From assembly GCA_021792315.1 (NCBI GenBank), contig JAJYUX010000001.1, forward strand, positions 1 to 58,850: a stretch of DNA of 58,850 bases. The letters run 5' to 3'. The notes below the pieces were generated by a model. That model had not been told where the DNA came from. It saw only the letters and a list, made by a program, of their open reading frames with translations, and did no database searches. The first letter of the stretch is position 1. Every line of letters begins with the position of its first letter. Made by a program: the position numbers and the translations under genes. Positions 37,738-46,695 of the stretch are shown here, piece by piece. The stretch is from an archaeon (GTDB lineage: Archaea; Thermoproteota; Nitrososphaeria; Nitrososphaerales; CADDZS01).

Positions 37738-38019
37738 TCAGAATGTAATTTTTGCCAAGACCAACAAACCTACAAACTCGAAGCCGGATATTCCAGATAG
37801 AGCGGGTAACGCCGCCGGCTCGAAAAACTGCTCCATCGAAATGTAGGCAAACACTGTTGTAAGATTCTGAGCGAGCAAGAACACATCAAAAATCACTAAT
37901 CCTATGGAGTGCGCGGCTTTAGATTTTAGCGCGATTCTACCATAGACAACAAGCAGAGCAAGGAGTACTATTGTATTCAGGACTGCGAAGACGACAGCGA
38001 GATACATCATCGGTTCCAT
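37738..38019 (-). CDS. small three-helix membrane protein
   Basis: The 93-aa protein has three membrane helices, with a polar loop RIALKSKAAHSIG. Similar proteins often lie next to ArsR-like regulators in archaea; here a winged-helix gene is divergent at 38126. Function unknown. Confidence 0.65.
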   Translation of the reverse strand: MEPMMYLAVVFAVLNTIVLLALLVVYGRIALKSKAAHSIGLVIFDVFLLAQNLTTVFAYISMEQFFEPAALPALSGISGFEFVGLLVLAKITF

Positions 38020-38058
38020 TGGGACTTTCTTCCTATTGCGACTCGGACTGTGTCTTTA

Positions 38059-38075
38059 ACATTTTTTCAAAATGT
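38059..38075. promoter_or_regulatory. inverted repeat, candidate ArsR-type operator
   Basis: ACATTTT, spacer ttc, AAAATGT: a perfect 7-bp inverted repeat in the 106-bp gap between the small membrane protein (38019, minus) and the winged-helix gene (38126, plus). Its place between divergent genes and next to a regulator suggests autoregulation. Confidence 0.45.
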
Positions 38076-38125
38076 CTTAAAACACATAAGTTAGAAAGAA
38101 AAAGGAATGGTGTCGCAACTCCTCA

Positions 38126-38452
38126 ATGTCCGAAGATCCAGAACTTCGAAGGCTTCTTTGGTATCTATTGGGCGGCGCGAGAGGAGGGGAAAATCGAGCT
38201 AGAATAATTCATGAGCTGAAGAACCGCCCCAGTAACCTGAACCAGCTAGCCAAGAAGTTGGATCTTGAATATAGGTCGATTCAGCATCACATGGAAGTTC
38301 TAAGAAAGAATTCCCTGATAACTTCTCAGGGCGAACATTATGGACTCACGTATTTTCTCGCTCCTTGGCTGGAATCCCATTACGCTGTCTTTAAAGAAAT
38401 CGTAAAGAAACTCGATCTCAAACTTGAATCAGAATCTGGAACTAATCTGTAA
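38126..38452 (+). CDS. ArsR-like winged-helix regulator
   Basis: The 108-aa protein has the pattern typical of the archaeal ArsR group: GGENRARIIHELKNRPSN, then LNQLAKKLDLEYRSIQHHMEVL with the recognition helix, and a wing ending in YGLTYFLAPWL. It probably binds the inverted repeat at 38059-38075 and controls the divergent membrane protein. Signal unknown, no metal-binding cysteine pair is seen. Confidence 0.8.
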   Translation: MSEDPELRRLLWYLLGGARGGENRARIIHELKNRPSNLNQLAKKLDLEYRSIQHHMEVLRKNSLITSQGEHYGLTYFLAPWLESHYAVFKEIVKKLDLKLESESGTNL

Positions 38453-38527
38453 CAGAATATGGAAACCAATCAAATAGGTAGTATATTCTTCAAATGTCGC
38501 TTAAATTGCGAATGAAACAGCCTCAAG

Positions 38528-38534
38528 TGAGGAG
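38528..38534 (+). promoter_or_regulatory. Shine-Dalgarno-like site before a CTG codon
   Basis: gtgaggag precedes a CTG at 38544 by about nine bases. This is the only such site in front of the sulfite-oxidase-like frame. Confidence 0.3.
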
Positions 38535-38543
38535 ATTGTCTTT

Positions 38544-40175
38544 CTGAGAAGCAAAGCTCTGAACTCTTTTTCAACAGGAGCAGCAGCAGGACTTCTTTCA
38601 CTTGCGTTTCTCTTTATTCTGCGTCTAGGCGATATAGCTCCATTTCCCCCTGAATCAGCCCTTGGAGCTTTTCTTCGAATAATACCGGAAAAAATCCAAG
38701 AACCAACGATTCAGAGATTTGGAAGTTTTGCTGGAGAATTGGGGCTGATCATTGCTGTGGTTGTGGCGGCGGCAGTTTATGGTTTTTTCGGTATGATCTT
38801 TACAGAATGGTACTCACCAAGGATTCAACCGAAGTCATTTCCGAAGTTCGAGAAGTTGCTCTTGTTCTCGAGCGTTCCATTCTTGTTCTTTGGATTAGTA
38901 GTATTACCCCTAAGTGGTGTCTCATTTTTTGGAATTTCTTCTAACTTCGCCTCACCTTCTAACGTCTATTTTTTTCCGATTTCTCTCTTTGTCGGAACCA
39001 CGATTTTCGCTGTTTCACTGGATTCGCTTCTCGCGAGTAATGTGAAAACGTCTGGAAAACAACAAGCCAGAGTGCAAGTCGAATCTAGATCGGCATCTCG
39101 TAGAACCTTCATTGAAAAGGGTGTTCTGACTCTGGCGGCTATGGCGCTCTTATTTACAGGAGTCGACCGCATGCTCGGATCACAATCTGGTACATCAGCT
39201 GCCGGGACAGAGAAGGGAGCTGCAATTAACACAGTTAATGAACCTCAAATATTCCAGGATGCTCGCCTTGCTAGTCTAGTCAACTCTGAAGTCACAGACA
39301 ATAGTGATTTTTACCAGGTTGATATCGACACATTCTTTCTGCCATCTGTTGATCCTTCGACTTGGTCACTCCAAGTAACAGGTTTGGTTCAGAACCCAAA
39401 GACATACTCGCTTTCGGATCTACAGGCGCTTCCAAAAACAGTGGAGTACAACACTTTCGAATGCGTGAGCAATGATGTAAACGGTGGATTGATCAGCAAC
39501 GCCAAATGGGGAGGAGTGAGGCTTGCCGATATCTTTTCAGATATGGGAGGCGTCTCACAGGGCGCCGCGTACGTTGTCTTGTATTCTGTAGACGGTTACA
39601 GCGCCGGAGTTCCTATTGCAAAGACACTGATGCACGATAGCATGCTCGCCTACGACATGAACGATGTTTCCCTTCCACAAAGACATGGCTACCCACTCCG
39701 AGCCGTCTTTCCAGGACTATACGGCATGATGAGCCCCAAATGGATTCGAAAAATCTCGGTGATCAATACCTCGTACATGGGGTACTGGCAGACTAGAGGA
39801 TGGAGCGATGTCGGAATAGTGCAGACACTTGCCTTCATTTCAGTACCAGCGGATGGATCTTCGCAGAGCCTCTCCACTAACAACGGCAATATTATAGTTG
39901 GGGGTTTTGCCTACGCGGGAGATCGCGGCATCTCCAATGTTGAAGTGAGTGTAGACGGCGGTAAGACGTGGCAGGTAGCCGCTCTAAAACCTCCGATATC
40001 CAATGACACTTGGGCGTTATGGGCCTTCGAATGGACACCAGCTCAGACTGGTTTAGTAAATGTCTATGCAAGAGCAACCGACGGGACCGGTACCCTGCAG
40101 ACTTCAACTCAAACAGGAAACTTCCCAAACGGAGCGACAGGCTACGCATCGATATCCATCAATGTGACAAATTAG
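38544..40175 (+). CDS. membrane-bound sulfite-oxidase-like molybdoenzyme with Tat motif
   Basis: The C-terminal half is a sulfite oxidase-type molybdenum-cofactor domain: FECVSND (the Cys that ligates Mo), PQRHGYPLRAVFPGLYGMMS, WIRKI, and a final beta-sandwich dimerisation domain (VEVSVDGGKTWQVAAL). Before it lies a five-helix membrane region and a twin-arginine motif (SRRTFIEK) followed by a hydrophobic stretch. TatA at 27226 fits. The frame is open upstream of the TTG at 38739 for 65 further codons that are clearly coding (GAFLRIIPEKIQEPTIQRFG), but it contains no ATG, GTG or TTG back to the stop at 38502-38504. I place the start at CTG 38544, with ATT 38535 as alternative; a sequence error is possible. 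Substrate (sulfite or another) unknown. Confidence 0.8.
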   Translation: MRSKALNSFSTGAAAGLLSLAFLFILRLGDIAPFPPESALGAFLRIIPEKIQEPTIQRFGSFAGELGLIIAVVVAAAVYGFFGMIFTEWYSPRIQPKSFPKFEKLLLFSSVPFLFFGLVVLPLSGVSFFGISSNFASPSNVYFFPISLFVGTTIFAVSLDSLLASNVKTSGKQQARVQVESRSASRRTFIEKGVLTLAAMALLFTGVDRMLGSQSGTSAAGTEKGAAINTVNEPQIFQDARLASLVNSEVTDNSDFYQVDIDTFFLPSVDPSTWSLQVTGLVQNPKTYSLSDLQALPKTVEYNTFECVSNDVNGGLISNAKWGGVRLADIFSDMGGVSQGAAYVVLYSVDGYSAGVPIAKTLMHDSMLAYDMNDVSLPQRHGYPLRAVFPGLYGMMSPKWIRKISVINTSYMGYWQTRGWSDVGIVQTLAFISVPADGSSQSLSTNNGNIIVGGFAYAGDRGISNVEVSVDGGKTWQVAALKPPISNDTWALWAFEWTPAQTGLVNVYARATDGTGTLQTSTQTGNFPNGATGYASISINVTN

Positions 40176-40180
40176 CCGGT

Positions 40181-40714
40181 TCACTCATACACCATTTCTG
40201 GATTTACTCTCTTCCTAACGAAAAAAGTGGAGCTGACTGCAATTGCGAGAGAGATTACCGCGAGAATTGCGAATATCCAGTATCCAGTTGGAAGGCCTGA
40301 AGTTGCAGCAGACAAACCACTGAACATGTTCTGAGACGAAGGATTTGTGCTTATCTCGGAAACTATCGTAGTTCCTGCTTGGGTGACTGATGAGACAGTG
40401 CTTGATGTGGAGAGAGGCGAAAGATTGGCAGTGGAATTTGTTCCAGATCCATTGGCTACTAAAGGGAAGCCGGAGTTCAAGGTGTAAGCTGAATTTGAAT
40501 TCGTTGTCTCGGCAACCGTGGAGGTCAGGGTAAGCGTCTCCTGAGTTGCAATTTGACTCATTGTAGAACTCGCAGCGGCGCTGCTTGGTGAAGAGACAAG
40601 ATTAGTTGCGTTCTGGGAGCCAACTAATGTTGGCCAGGATAGTACGGTCAGAAGAACTAGAGCGCAAGCTAGCCCCAGTCCGGCTGTTGCAGCGGGTTTA
40701 TCTGGAAATCTCAA
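40181..40714 (-). CDS. secreted Ser/Thr-rich protein with C-terminal membrane anchor
   Basis: The 177-aa protein has a signal peptide (residues about 10-33), a middle region rich in Ser, Thr and Asn with several N-x-S/T sites, and a C-terminal membrane helix (GYWIFAILAVISLAIAVSS) with basic tail RKRVNPE. It probably lies outside the membrane and may be glycosylated. It converges on the molybdoenzyme with a 5-bp gap. No family assigned. Confidence 0.6.
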   Translation of the reverse strand: MRFPDKPAATAGLGLACALVLLTVLSWPTLVGSQNATNLVSSPSSAAASSTMSQIATQETLTLTSTVAETTNSNSAYTLNSGFPLVANGSGTNSTANLSPLSTSSTVSSVTQAGTTIVSEISTNPSSQNMFSGLSAATSGLPTGYWIFAILAVISLAIAVSSTFFVRKRVNPEMVYE

Positions 40715-40779
40715 GCTATAACCTCCACTCCATAAAGAGCAACTAATTGATAGTTCTAGTCCTCAGAACAGTTGTTCTC

Positions 40780-41289
40780 CTAGAACGGACGTCGCTTCCA
40801 GGTTCTATATGTCTCATAGCATGCGAAAAGAGAAGCGAATACGCCAAAGGCAACTGCAAACGGATTCAAATTTGAGTGAAAAACTACAACGTATCCAAGT
40901 AGCAAGGTTGTAAAGAAGACCGCATAGAAAGTAAATCTAGGGACAAGAAGCTTCCCTACCTGCGTGAAGGCTTGTAGTACGTTTACGCCTACGCTTTTTA
41001 CGAGTCTGTACTCGCCGTATTCATCTTTTTCAATGAGGCCCATCCTGGTGAGTTTGTCTAGGTGATGATAAGCGACACTTGGACTAGACAGTCCAAGGGT
41101 TCTCTGCAGCTCTCTGACGCCGATAGATTTTGGGCTTTTCAGGATGAATAGGTAAGCCTGAAGCGTTCTGCCCCGTAATTCTGAATTTGCGTCGAGATCG
41201 GGAGAGAACGCAGGCTTTTCTGATTTTGAACCATCATCAGAATCCGTTTCTTTCAACGATAGTCCTCTTAGGCTAAACGCGCCCAACAC
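40780..41289 (-). CDS. membrane-attached winged-helix regulator
   Basis: The 169-aa protein has a winged helix (GRTLQAYLFILKSPKSIGVR, ELQRTLGLSSPSVAYHHLDK, wing to EKDEYGEYRL), then two membrane helices (VPRFTFYAVFFTTLLLGYVV and NPFAVAFGVFASLFACYE). Such membrane-tied regulators occur in archaea. The frame is open to 41334, but the TATA-like element at 41336-41345 favours a start after it; the GTG at 41289 is my choice, not certain. Confidence 0.65.
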   Translation of the reverse strand: MLGAFSLRGLSLKETDSDDGSKSEKPAFSPDLDANSELRGRTLQAYLFILKSPKSIGVRELQRTLGLSSPSVAYHHLDKLTRMGLIEKDEYGEYRLVKSVGVNVLQAFTQVGKLLVPRFTFYAVFFTTLLLGYVVVFHSNLNPFAVAFGVFASLFACYETYRTWKRRPF

Positions 41290-41335
41290 TTCTGTATTAT
41301 GAATTTGTGACTCTCCACATATCCAACGATGCAAA

Positions 41336-41345
41336 GCATAAATAG
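41336..41345. promoter_or_regulatory. TATA-like element between divergent genes
   Basis: gcataaatag reads as TATA-like on both strands. It lies about 40 bp before the plus-strand ATG at 41380 and about 50 bp from the minus-strand GTG at 41289. Confidence 0.35.
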
Positions 41346-41379
41346 GAAATCTCGAGGGTCGTTACCTCTAGCGGTTCAA

Positions 41380-41655
41380 ATGGCGAAAGATAGAGCAGTG
41401 GGTGCAGCCTTGGTTGTAGGAGCCATATTGGGAATAATAATTTACGGAATTCTGATGTTCTACAATGGCGGCATTGCCTTGCTAGTGCTCAAGATTACTG
41501 CATTCGTAGCAGTCGCTGCTATCTTGGTAATCCTCGGCTGGATTGGATACGTTATGGCGACAACACCTCCACCAATGCCGCTCGAACCTGAACCATCGCA
41601 AAGCGGCGGTTCTCCAGGATCGGAAAAAGCTCCAGAAGCTGAGAAGAAACCATAA
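41380..41655 (+). CDS. small two-helix membrane protein with Pro-rich tail
   Basis: The 91-aa product from the ATG at 41380 (MAKDRAVGAALVVGAILGI) has two membrane helices and a Pro/Glu/Ser-rich cytoplasmic tail (PPPMPLEPEPSQSGG). The frame is open to 41329, but the TATA element supports the later start. No family recognised. Confidence 0.5.
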   Translation: MAKDRAVGAALVVGAILGIIIYGILMFYNGGIALLVLKITAFVAVAAILVILGWIGYVMATTPPPMPLEPEPSQSGGSPGSEKAPEAEKKP

Positions 41656-41748
41656 ACATATTCGCAGGTTTCTCGCAAGTTAGCTGATCTTGCGATGATT
41701 CACAACCCACTTTTATACTGCGATCGGTAAGCGATTAGCTGAAGTTTC

Positions 41749-42795
41749 TTGATCGAGCTTTGGATTGATGCTCTAACGCCAAAGCAAGCTATGTTTACGA
41801 GAGCCTTGTTGCGAAGAGCACCTTCCAAGGTAAGATGCATTGTCACTACTAGAGATTACTCCGAGCTAAACCAGTTTCTCACCCTCCTCGGACTAGAGAC
41901 CGCCAGAATAGGAAAGCATGGAGGCGGGGACATCGCAAAGAAACTTGAAGCTAGTATTGCACGAGAGAAAATGCTTGTTCCTTTTGTTGAAGGCCATAGT
42001 TTTGACTGTTCTCTGAGTTTTCTCTCTCCAGAGGCAGCGAGAGTTAGCTTCGGGTTGGGAATCAAACACTATGTTTGCAGTGATTCTCCACACTCCAACG
42101 CGCCTTGTCGCCTAACTGTCTCGCTATCAAAAGAAGTGTTCACTCCATTTCCTATCAAGACGAGTCGTTGGTCTAGATACGGGATTGAGTCATCTCTTGT
42201 GAAGAAATACAATGCCCTAGATCCTTGGGCATGGATCCAAGGGTCAAATGTGAAGGCTGGTCGGAAAATTCAGGGGCGCGTTATGATCAGGTTGGAAGAA
42301 TGGTTTGCGTCATATTTCCGAAAAGGAATGGGTGTTTCAGATTCGCTATCCAAGCTCGTTGCAGGAATAGAGCGCGCTGGTGATTACGAAATCATTCTTG
42401 TTCCTCGATATGACGAACAGAGAATTTGGGCCAGAAAGAATTTCGGTGACGTATGCACTATTCCCAAAACAACAATAAACGGATATGAAGAAATTGCGAA
42501 GACTGATTTGGTAGTGGGCGGCGGGGCTACTATGACTCAAGAAGCTGCACTCCTTGGCGTTCCCAACATATCATACTTCCCATCAGCAGATCTAGATGTC
42601 TTTTCAAACTACTATTTCCCAAAGAAAATGTCAATAGAAGCTTCGACTACCAAGCAATTGTTGGACTCTACGTTTTCACTACTGAAGGATATTGATAAGA
42701 CTAAAGCAGCTTTCATTGAGAGAGCGGAAACTGAAACTAGGAATTTCGAAGACCCAGTGGAATTCATCTTCACGCAGTTGCTTTCCGAGAACTGA
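41749..42795 (+). CDS. DUF354-family protein, glycosyltransferase-like
   Basis: The 348-aa protein begins WIDALTPKQAMFTRALLRR, typical of archaeal DUF354 proteins, which share a GT-B-like fold with UDP-GlcNAc 2-epimerase and MurG. Near the C-terminus is the nucleotide-sugar-type loop KTDLVVGGGATMTQEAALLG and VPNISYFPSADLDVF. The substrate is unknown. It lies 18 bp before the GT2 gene, so the pair probably makes a surface glycan or glycolipid. Start TTG at 41749. Confidence 0.8.
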   Translation: MIELWIDALTPKQAMFTRALLRRAPSKVRCIVTTRDYSELNQFLTLLGLETARIGKHGGGDIAKKLEASIAREKMLVPFVEGHSFDCSLSFLSPEAARVSFGLGIKHYVCSDSPHSNAPCRLTVSLSKEVFTPFPIKTSRWSRYGIESSLVKKYNALDPWAWIQGSNVKAGRKIQGRVMIRLEEWFASYFRKGMGVSDSLSKLVAGIERAGDYEIILVPRYDEQRIWARKNFGDVCTIPKTTINGYEEIAKTDLVVGGGATMTQEAALLGVPNISYFPSADLDVFSNYYFPKKMSIEASTTKQLLDSTFSLLKDIDKTKAAFIERAETETRNFEDPVEFIFTQLLSEN

Positions 42796-42813
42796 CAATT
42801 TTCCGACTGAATC

Positions 42814-44004
42814 ATGTCCCCATTCGATCTACTATTCACAAGCATAGCGATCCTCTCTTTCTTGGGGTCCTTCAGCTTACTTGCATATCTGATAGCATCA
42901 GAAAGGGCCGCACCTCGGTTTGAAGATTCGTTAAGGGGGCTAGGGCGTGACTCGAATCCGAACACAATGGTTTCCATAATTATTCCTGCAAGAAACGAAG
43001 AAAGAGACATCTCAAAGTGTCTTGAATCACTAGTTACTCAATCGTATCAGTATCTAGAAATTGTCGTTGTGGATGATTCTTCCGAAGACAAAACTCTAGA
43101 AGTAGCGCGGAAATTCTCGGAGAGAAGTAAACAGGTCAAGACAATTTCGGCTGGCTCGAAACCAAAGGGCTGGATCGGTAAGAGTTGGCCATGTTGGAAA
43201 GGGTACGAAGAGTCGAAGGGAGACTATTTGCTCTTTGTAGATGCAGATTCAACGCTAGATACAACTCTTGTAGAGTCGAGCCTCCGATACGTTCAAGAGA
43301 AGAAAATCGACGTATTCTCTCTGTCTCCCAAGGTGCGTTTACATGGAACCATCGCTAGAGCGGTCCTGCCTGTCATTTCTGCTGCAATCAATATTCTTTA
43401 TCCAATGAAGAAAGTGAACGACAAAAAAAGCAACCGCGCTTACGTGTTCGGCACTTTTGTCATGGTAAGTCGCAAAGTATATGCTTCGTTCGGTGGTCAC
43501 GAAGGTGTAAAAGAAGAAATCGTTGAGGATGCCGCGATAGCACGTGTTGCAAGAGCTTCAGGTTTTAACCTCCGCATAGAGCGAGGGTCAGAATATATCT
43601 CAACAAGTTGGGAAAGTGAACCCAAAAGTGTCTATGAGGGTCTAGAGAGAATTATTTCCTCGTCAGCAAGAGCTTACGGTTTGATTTCTATTTTTAACGC
43701 TGTCTTTGTATTCTTCGTCGTACTGTATCCAGTCTTTTTCCTTGTTTTCTTTCTTTTGGTTTTCCCGTCAGACGTCACACTGATTGTAGGATTTATTGCA
43801 AGTGTAGCAAGCGCGGCACTCATATTTACGCTTACGACCCTCGAGACGAGGATCATAACTGGTAAGATTGGTACCTCAGCTTTGCTCTACATCCTTGGAT
43901 GCACTCTCTTCATTTCTGCAATAGTCACCACTTCTGTCAAGGTTTCCAGGGGTTCGACTATAAGTTGGAAAGGACAGAAATATCGGCAGACCCTGCACAA
44001 ATAG
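42814..44004 (+). CDS. membrane-anchored family 2 glycosyltransferase
   Basis: The 396-aa enzyme has a single N-terminal helix, then a GT-A domain (VSIIIPARNEERDISKCLES, VVVDDSSEDKT, the DxD-type LLFVDADSTLD, and an EIVEDAAIARVARA motif), then three or four C-terminal TM helices. The stretch GWIGKSWPCWKG is shared with the CrtQ/HpnB-like group, which work on isoprenoid or hopanoid acceptors. In an archaeon the acceptor may be an isoprenoid lipid, but this is inference. It ends 7 bp before the convergent phosphorylase gene. Confidence 0.85.
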   Translation: MSPFDLLFTSIAILSFLGSFSLLAYLIASERAAPRFEDSLRGLGRDSNPNTMVSIIIPARNEERDISKCLESLVTQSYQYLEIVVVDDSSEDKTLEVARKFSERSKQVKTISAGSKPKGWIGKSWPCWKGYEESKGDYLLFVDADSTLDTTLVESSLRYVQEKKIDVFSLSPKVRLHGTIARAVLPVISAAINILYPMKKVNDKKSNRAYVFGTFVMVSRKVYASFGGHEGVKEEIVEDAAIARVARASGFNLRIERGSEYISTSWESEPKSVYEGLERIISSSARAYGLISIFNAVFVFFVVLYPVFFLVFFLLVFPSDVTLIVGFIASVASAALIFTLTTLETRIITGKIGTSALLYILGCTLFISAIVTTSVKVSRGSTISWKGQKYRQTLHK

Positions 44005-44010
44005 TGCCCT

Positions 44011-46161
44011 TTAAAATCGTTCGTCGGGCCGAGACATATTTGGAAGATAATGGCGCTCTGTATAGTCGATCAGCATCCGATTAGAACTGAATTGAGGAAC
44101 TAGTTCTGAGATCGACAGCTTCATCCTTTCTATCCATTTAGAAGGTATACTGTTCGACCTTTCATAGAATTCCGGTATGATGCTGTGTTCTAGAACGTCG
44201 TAGAGCGATTCGGAGTCCTGTCTATCCTGTAAAGCCTGATCATTTGTTATGGAAGATGTTCCAATCGACCAGCCTCGCGATGGTGCGTATGCTTCATCCC
44301 ACCAACCATCAAGCACACTTACATTCAATCCTCCATTTGCTAGAACCTTCATCCCACTTGTGCCACACGCTTCAAGGGGGCGCCTCGGATTATTCAACCA
44401 CAAGTCTACACCTTGGACCAATCTTCTTGCCGTAAAAATATCATAGTCAGGAAGGAAAACAATCTTTGACCTGGCCGATTCATTTTTCGTGAACCTGACC
44501 AGTTCTTGCATCATTTTCTTTCCTTCATTGTCTAGGGGGTGCGCCTTCCCTGAAAAAACTAATTGGATTGGCCTTTGAAAGTCAGATAGCATTCGGCACA
44601 ATCTATCACGATCTGAAAATATCAGAGTCGCCCTTTTGTACGTCGCAAAGCGCCTAGCAAATCCAATCGTAAGCGCTTTCGGGTCCAACAATGTGTCATC
44701 CAAGCGGTTTCTTCTAACAAATTGAACAAGCTTCTCTCTCTCACTACATCTGACATTCCACAAGACATCATTCGGAATCGAGAGACTTTTGGACCAGACC
44801 TCCTGATTTGATCGAAGCTCAGACCACTGTTCGCCCAAATAGTGTTCGTAGACATCAGCCATGGGATCTGATATCCAAGAAGGTATGTGTATCCCATTTG
44901 TTATCGAACCAACTTGCCGCACATTGAAGCGCACGTTGTCGCCATCGAGTATGAAGCCTCGCTGCTTGAGTATTTTCTCCCATAGTGTCCTGACAGTCAT
45001 TCCGTGCAATCTTGAAACCGCATTGATACGCTGTGAGAGTTTGATCGCCAGTACCGCCATATTGAAAGTCTCAGAATCTTGATTTTCCAGACCAAGCGAA
45101 AGAATCTCGCTTTCTGGAATCTCTAGTTCTTCACAATACCAAGAAAGATATCTTTGAATTTGTTCCTGTGTGAAAATATCAATCCCGGCGGGGACCGGTG
45201 TGTGAGTTGTGAATAAGCTTCTCTCTTTCACCATTTCAAGCGCTTGCCCGAAAGAAAATTTACCAGGGCTTTCCTCAAGTATCTCTCTTATGCGTTCCAA
45301 TCCGACGAACGCAGAGTGACCCTCATTCATATGATAAATCGATGGTCTTATTCCTAGAGAAAGCAGAAGTTCAGCGCCCCCAAAACCAAGAATCAATTCC
45401 TGTCTTAGGCGTGCTTCGGAATCTCCTCCATAAAGTTCGCTTGTGATGTTGCAATCGTCTTTCGAATTGTACTCCGGCACATTAGAGTCCAAGAGGTACA
45501 GGCCGATTCTCCCGACATACACATGCCATGCTCTTACCATCAACAAAGCTCGTTCCATCGGAACTGAAAGCAGTAACGGCTCTGTAGTGTTCGGTTTGAA
45601 AACTGGGCTAATAGGAAGCAACTCTGGTTTATTTTCGGGGTATTGCTCTTGTTGCCATCCGTCATCGGATACAGTTTGGGCGAAGTAACCTTTTCTGTAA
45701 AAGAGTCCGACGCCAACCAGAGGAACGCCCAAATCTGAAGCAGACTTCAGGAGGTCTCCTGCAAGTATTCCAAGACCTCCAGCGTAAATCTTCAAACAAG
45801 ATGCGACGCCAAACTCGGCTGAAAAATACGCAACAGGGTTGTTTTCATATTTTGAGCCGTATTCCTTCCAGAACCAAGTGTCTGACTCCTCATGATTGTA
45901 TTTATTGAGGGTCTCGTACGCTTCAGATACCTTCACCCGGAATCTCTGATCGTTATGCAACTCCTCTATTCTGTTCCGACTGAGACTCTTGATGAGCGCA
46001 ATCGGGTTCTCACCAACTTTGTTCCACAGAACAGGATCAATCTCTTCAAACAGAATCCTTAGTTTTCTGTTCCAAGACCAGTAGAGGTTTCCAGCTATCG
46101 ATCCGAGATTTTTCAGGTCTTCGGGTAAGTTGAGACTCTGGCTTAAAACATCAGTGCTCAA
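44011..46161 (-). CDS. glgP: alpha-glucan (glycogen/maltodextrin) phosphorylase
   Basis: The enzyme cleaves alpha-1,4-glucans with phosphate to glucose 1-phosphate. The 716-aa protein has the short DUF3417 type N-terminus (GNLYWSWNRKLRILFEE), YFSAEFG, the glucan-binding HMNEGHSAFVGLER, and the PLP site EACGTSGMKVLANGGLNVS with its Lys. This is the archaeal/bacterial alpha-glucan phosphorylase type. No glycogen synthase or branching enzyme is in the window. Start is TTG at 46161, with a TATA-like stretch near 46201-46214 upstream. Confidence 0.95.
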   Translation of the reverse strand: MSTDVLSQSLNLPEDLKNLGSIAGNLYWSWNRKLRILFEEIDPVLWNKVGENPIALIKSLSRNRIEELHNDQRFRVKVSEAYETLNKYNHEESDTWFWKEYGSKYENNPVAYFSAEFGVASCLKIYAGGLGILAGDLLKSASDLGVPLVGVGLFYRKGYFAQTVSDDGWQQEQYPENKPELLPISPVFKPNTTEPLLLSVPMERALLMVRAWHVYVGRIGLYLLDSNVPEYNSKDDCNITSELYGGDSEARLRQELILGFGGAELLLSLGIRPSIYHMNEGHSAFVGLERIREILEESPGKFSFGQALEMVKERSLFTTHTPVPAGIDIFTQEQIQRYLSWYCEELEIPESEILSLGLENQDSETFNMAVLAIKLSQRINAVSRLHGMTVRTLWEKILKQRGFILDGDNVRFNVRQVGSITNGIHIPSWISDPMADVYEHYLGEQWSELRSNQEVWSKSLSIPNDVLWNVRCSEREKLVQFVRRNRLDDTLLDPKALTIGFARRFATYKRATLIFSDRDRLCRMLSDFQRPIQLVFSGKAHPLDNEGKKMMQELVRFTKNESARSKIVFLPDYDIFTARRLVQGVDLWLNNPRRPLEACGTSGMKVLANGGLNVSVLDGWWDEAYAPSRGWSIGTSSITNDQALQDRQDSESLYDVLEHSIIPEFYERSNSIPSKWIERMKLSISELVPQFSSNRMLIDYTERHYLPNMSRPDERF

Positions 46162-46695
46162 CCTTAGATAGAGACGCCCCGAAATTCACTTTCGACAAGC
46201 GATAAAATATCTTTTGGGTCATCTCAGTCTTTGAGAACTAGGTGTTCCCAGTAATACCATTCCTCTGAAACTTGATGTTGAATTGCGTTGCGAGAGTCTA
46301 GTCAGATGCGGCTAGAGGTCGAATAGTTTGCGGCCCTATCCAAAGACAAACAGTACCAGAACGGCGATATGATTACAACATTTGCGAATTGCTTGACTTC
46401 GTCTCAAATCTACATTATGCCGCTTGTGCCAAGAGCTTATGTGAAAGAAAATTCCTGATGAAATAATCATGCATCGAAAGGAAGCCACTAAGACTTCTTT
46501 CAATTTCGCGACTTGAAATGGATCAAGCGCTTTTCGAAGATTGGAGACTGGCGATTAAGATCTATATCTGACTTTCAGTCTGCGACATTTTGCAAGATTC
46601 TCAGTATGTCTAAAATTCAGTTGCCGTGAAATTTGCGCGTTCAAATGAAAACAAATTATAAATACGATCTTGACATTACGAGTACGGAAACTGAG
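46162..46695. other. intergenic region with divergent promoters, no gene seen
   Basis: About 530 bp between glgP and the dihydroorotase-like gene. It holds the glgP TATA-like stretch (aaaagatattttatcg, minus strand, near 46199-46214) and the TATA element of the next gene (46654-46665). No other supported reading frame or RNA gene is visible. Confidence 0.45.
46654..46665 (+). promoter_or_regulatory. TATA-like element that fixes the pyrC start
   Basis: aattataaatac is centred about 37 bp before the ATG at 46696. It lies inside the longer open frame beginning at 46633, so that longer start is unlikely. Confidence 0.5.
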
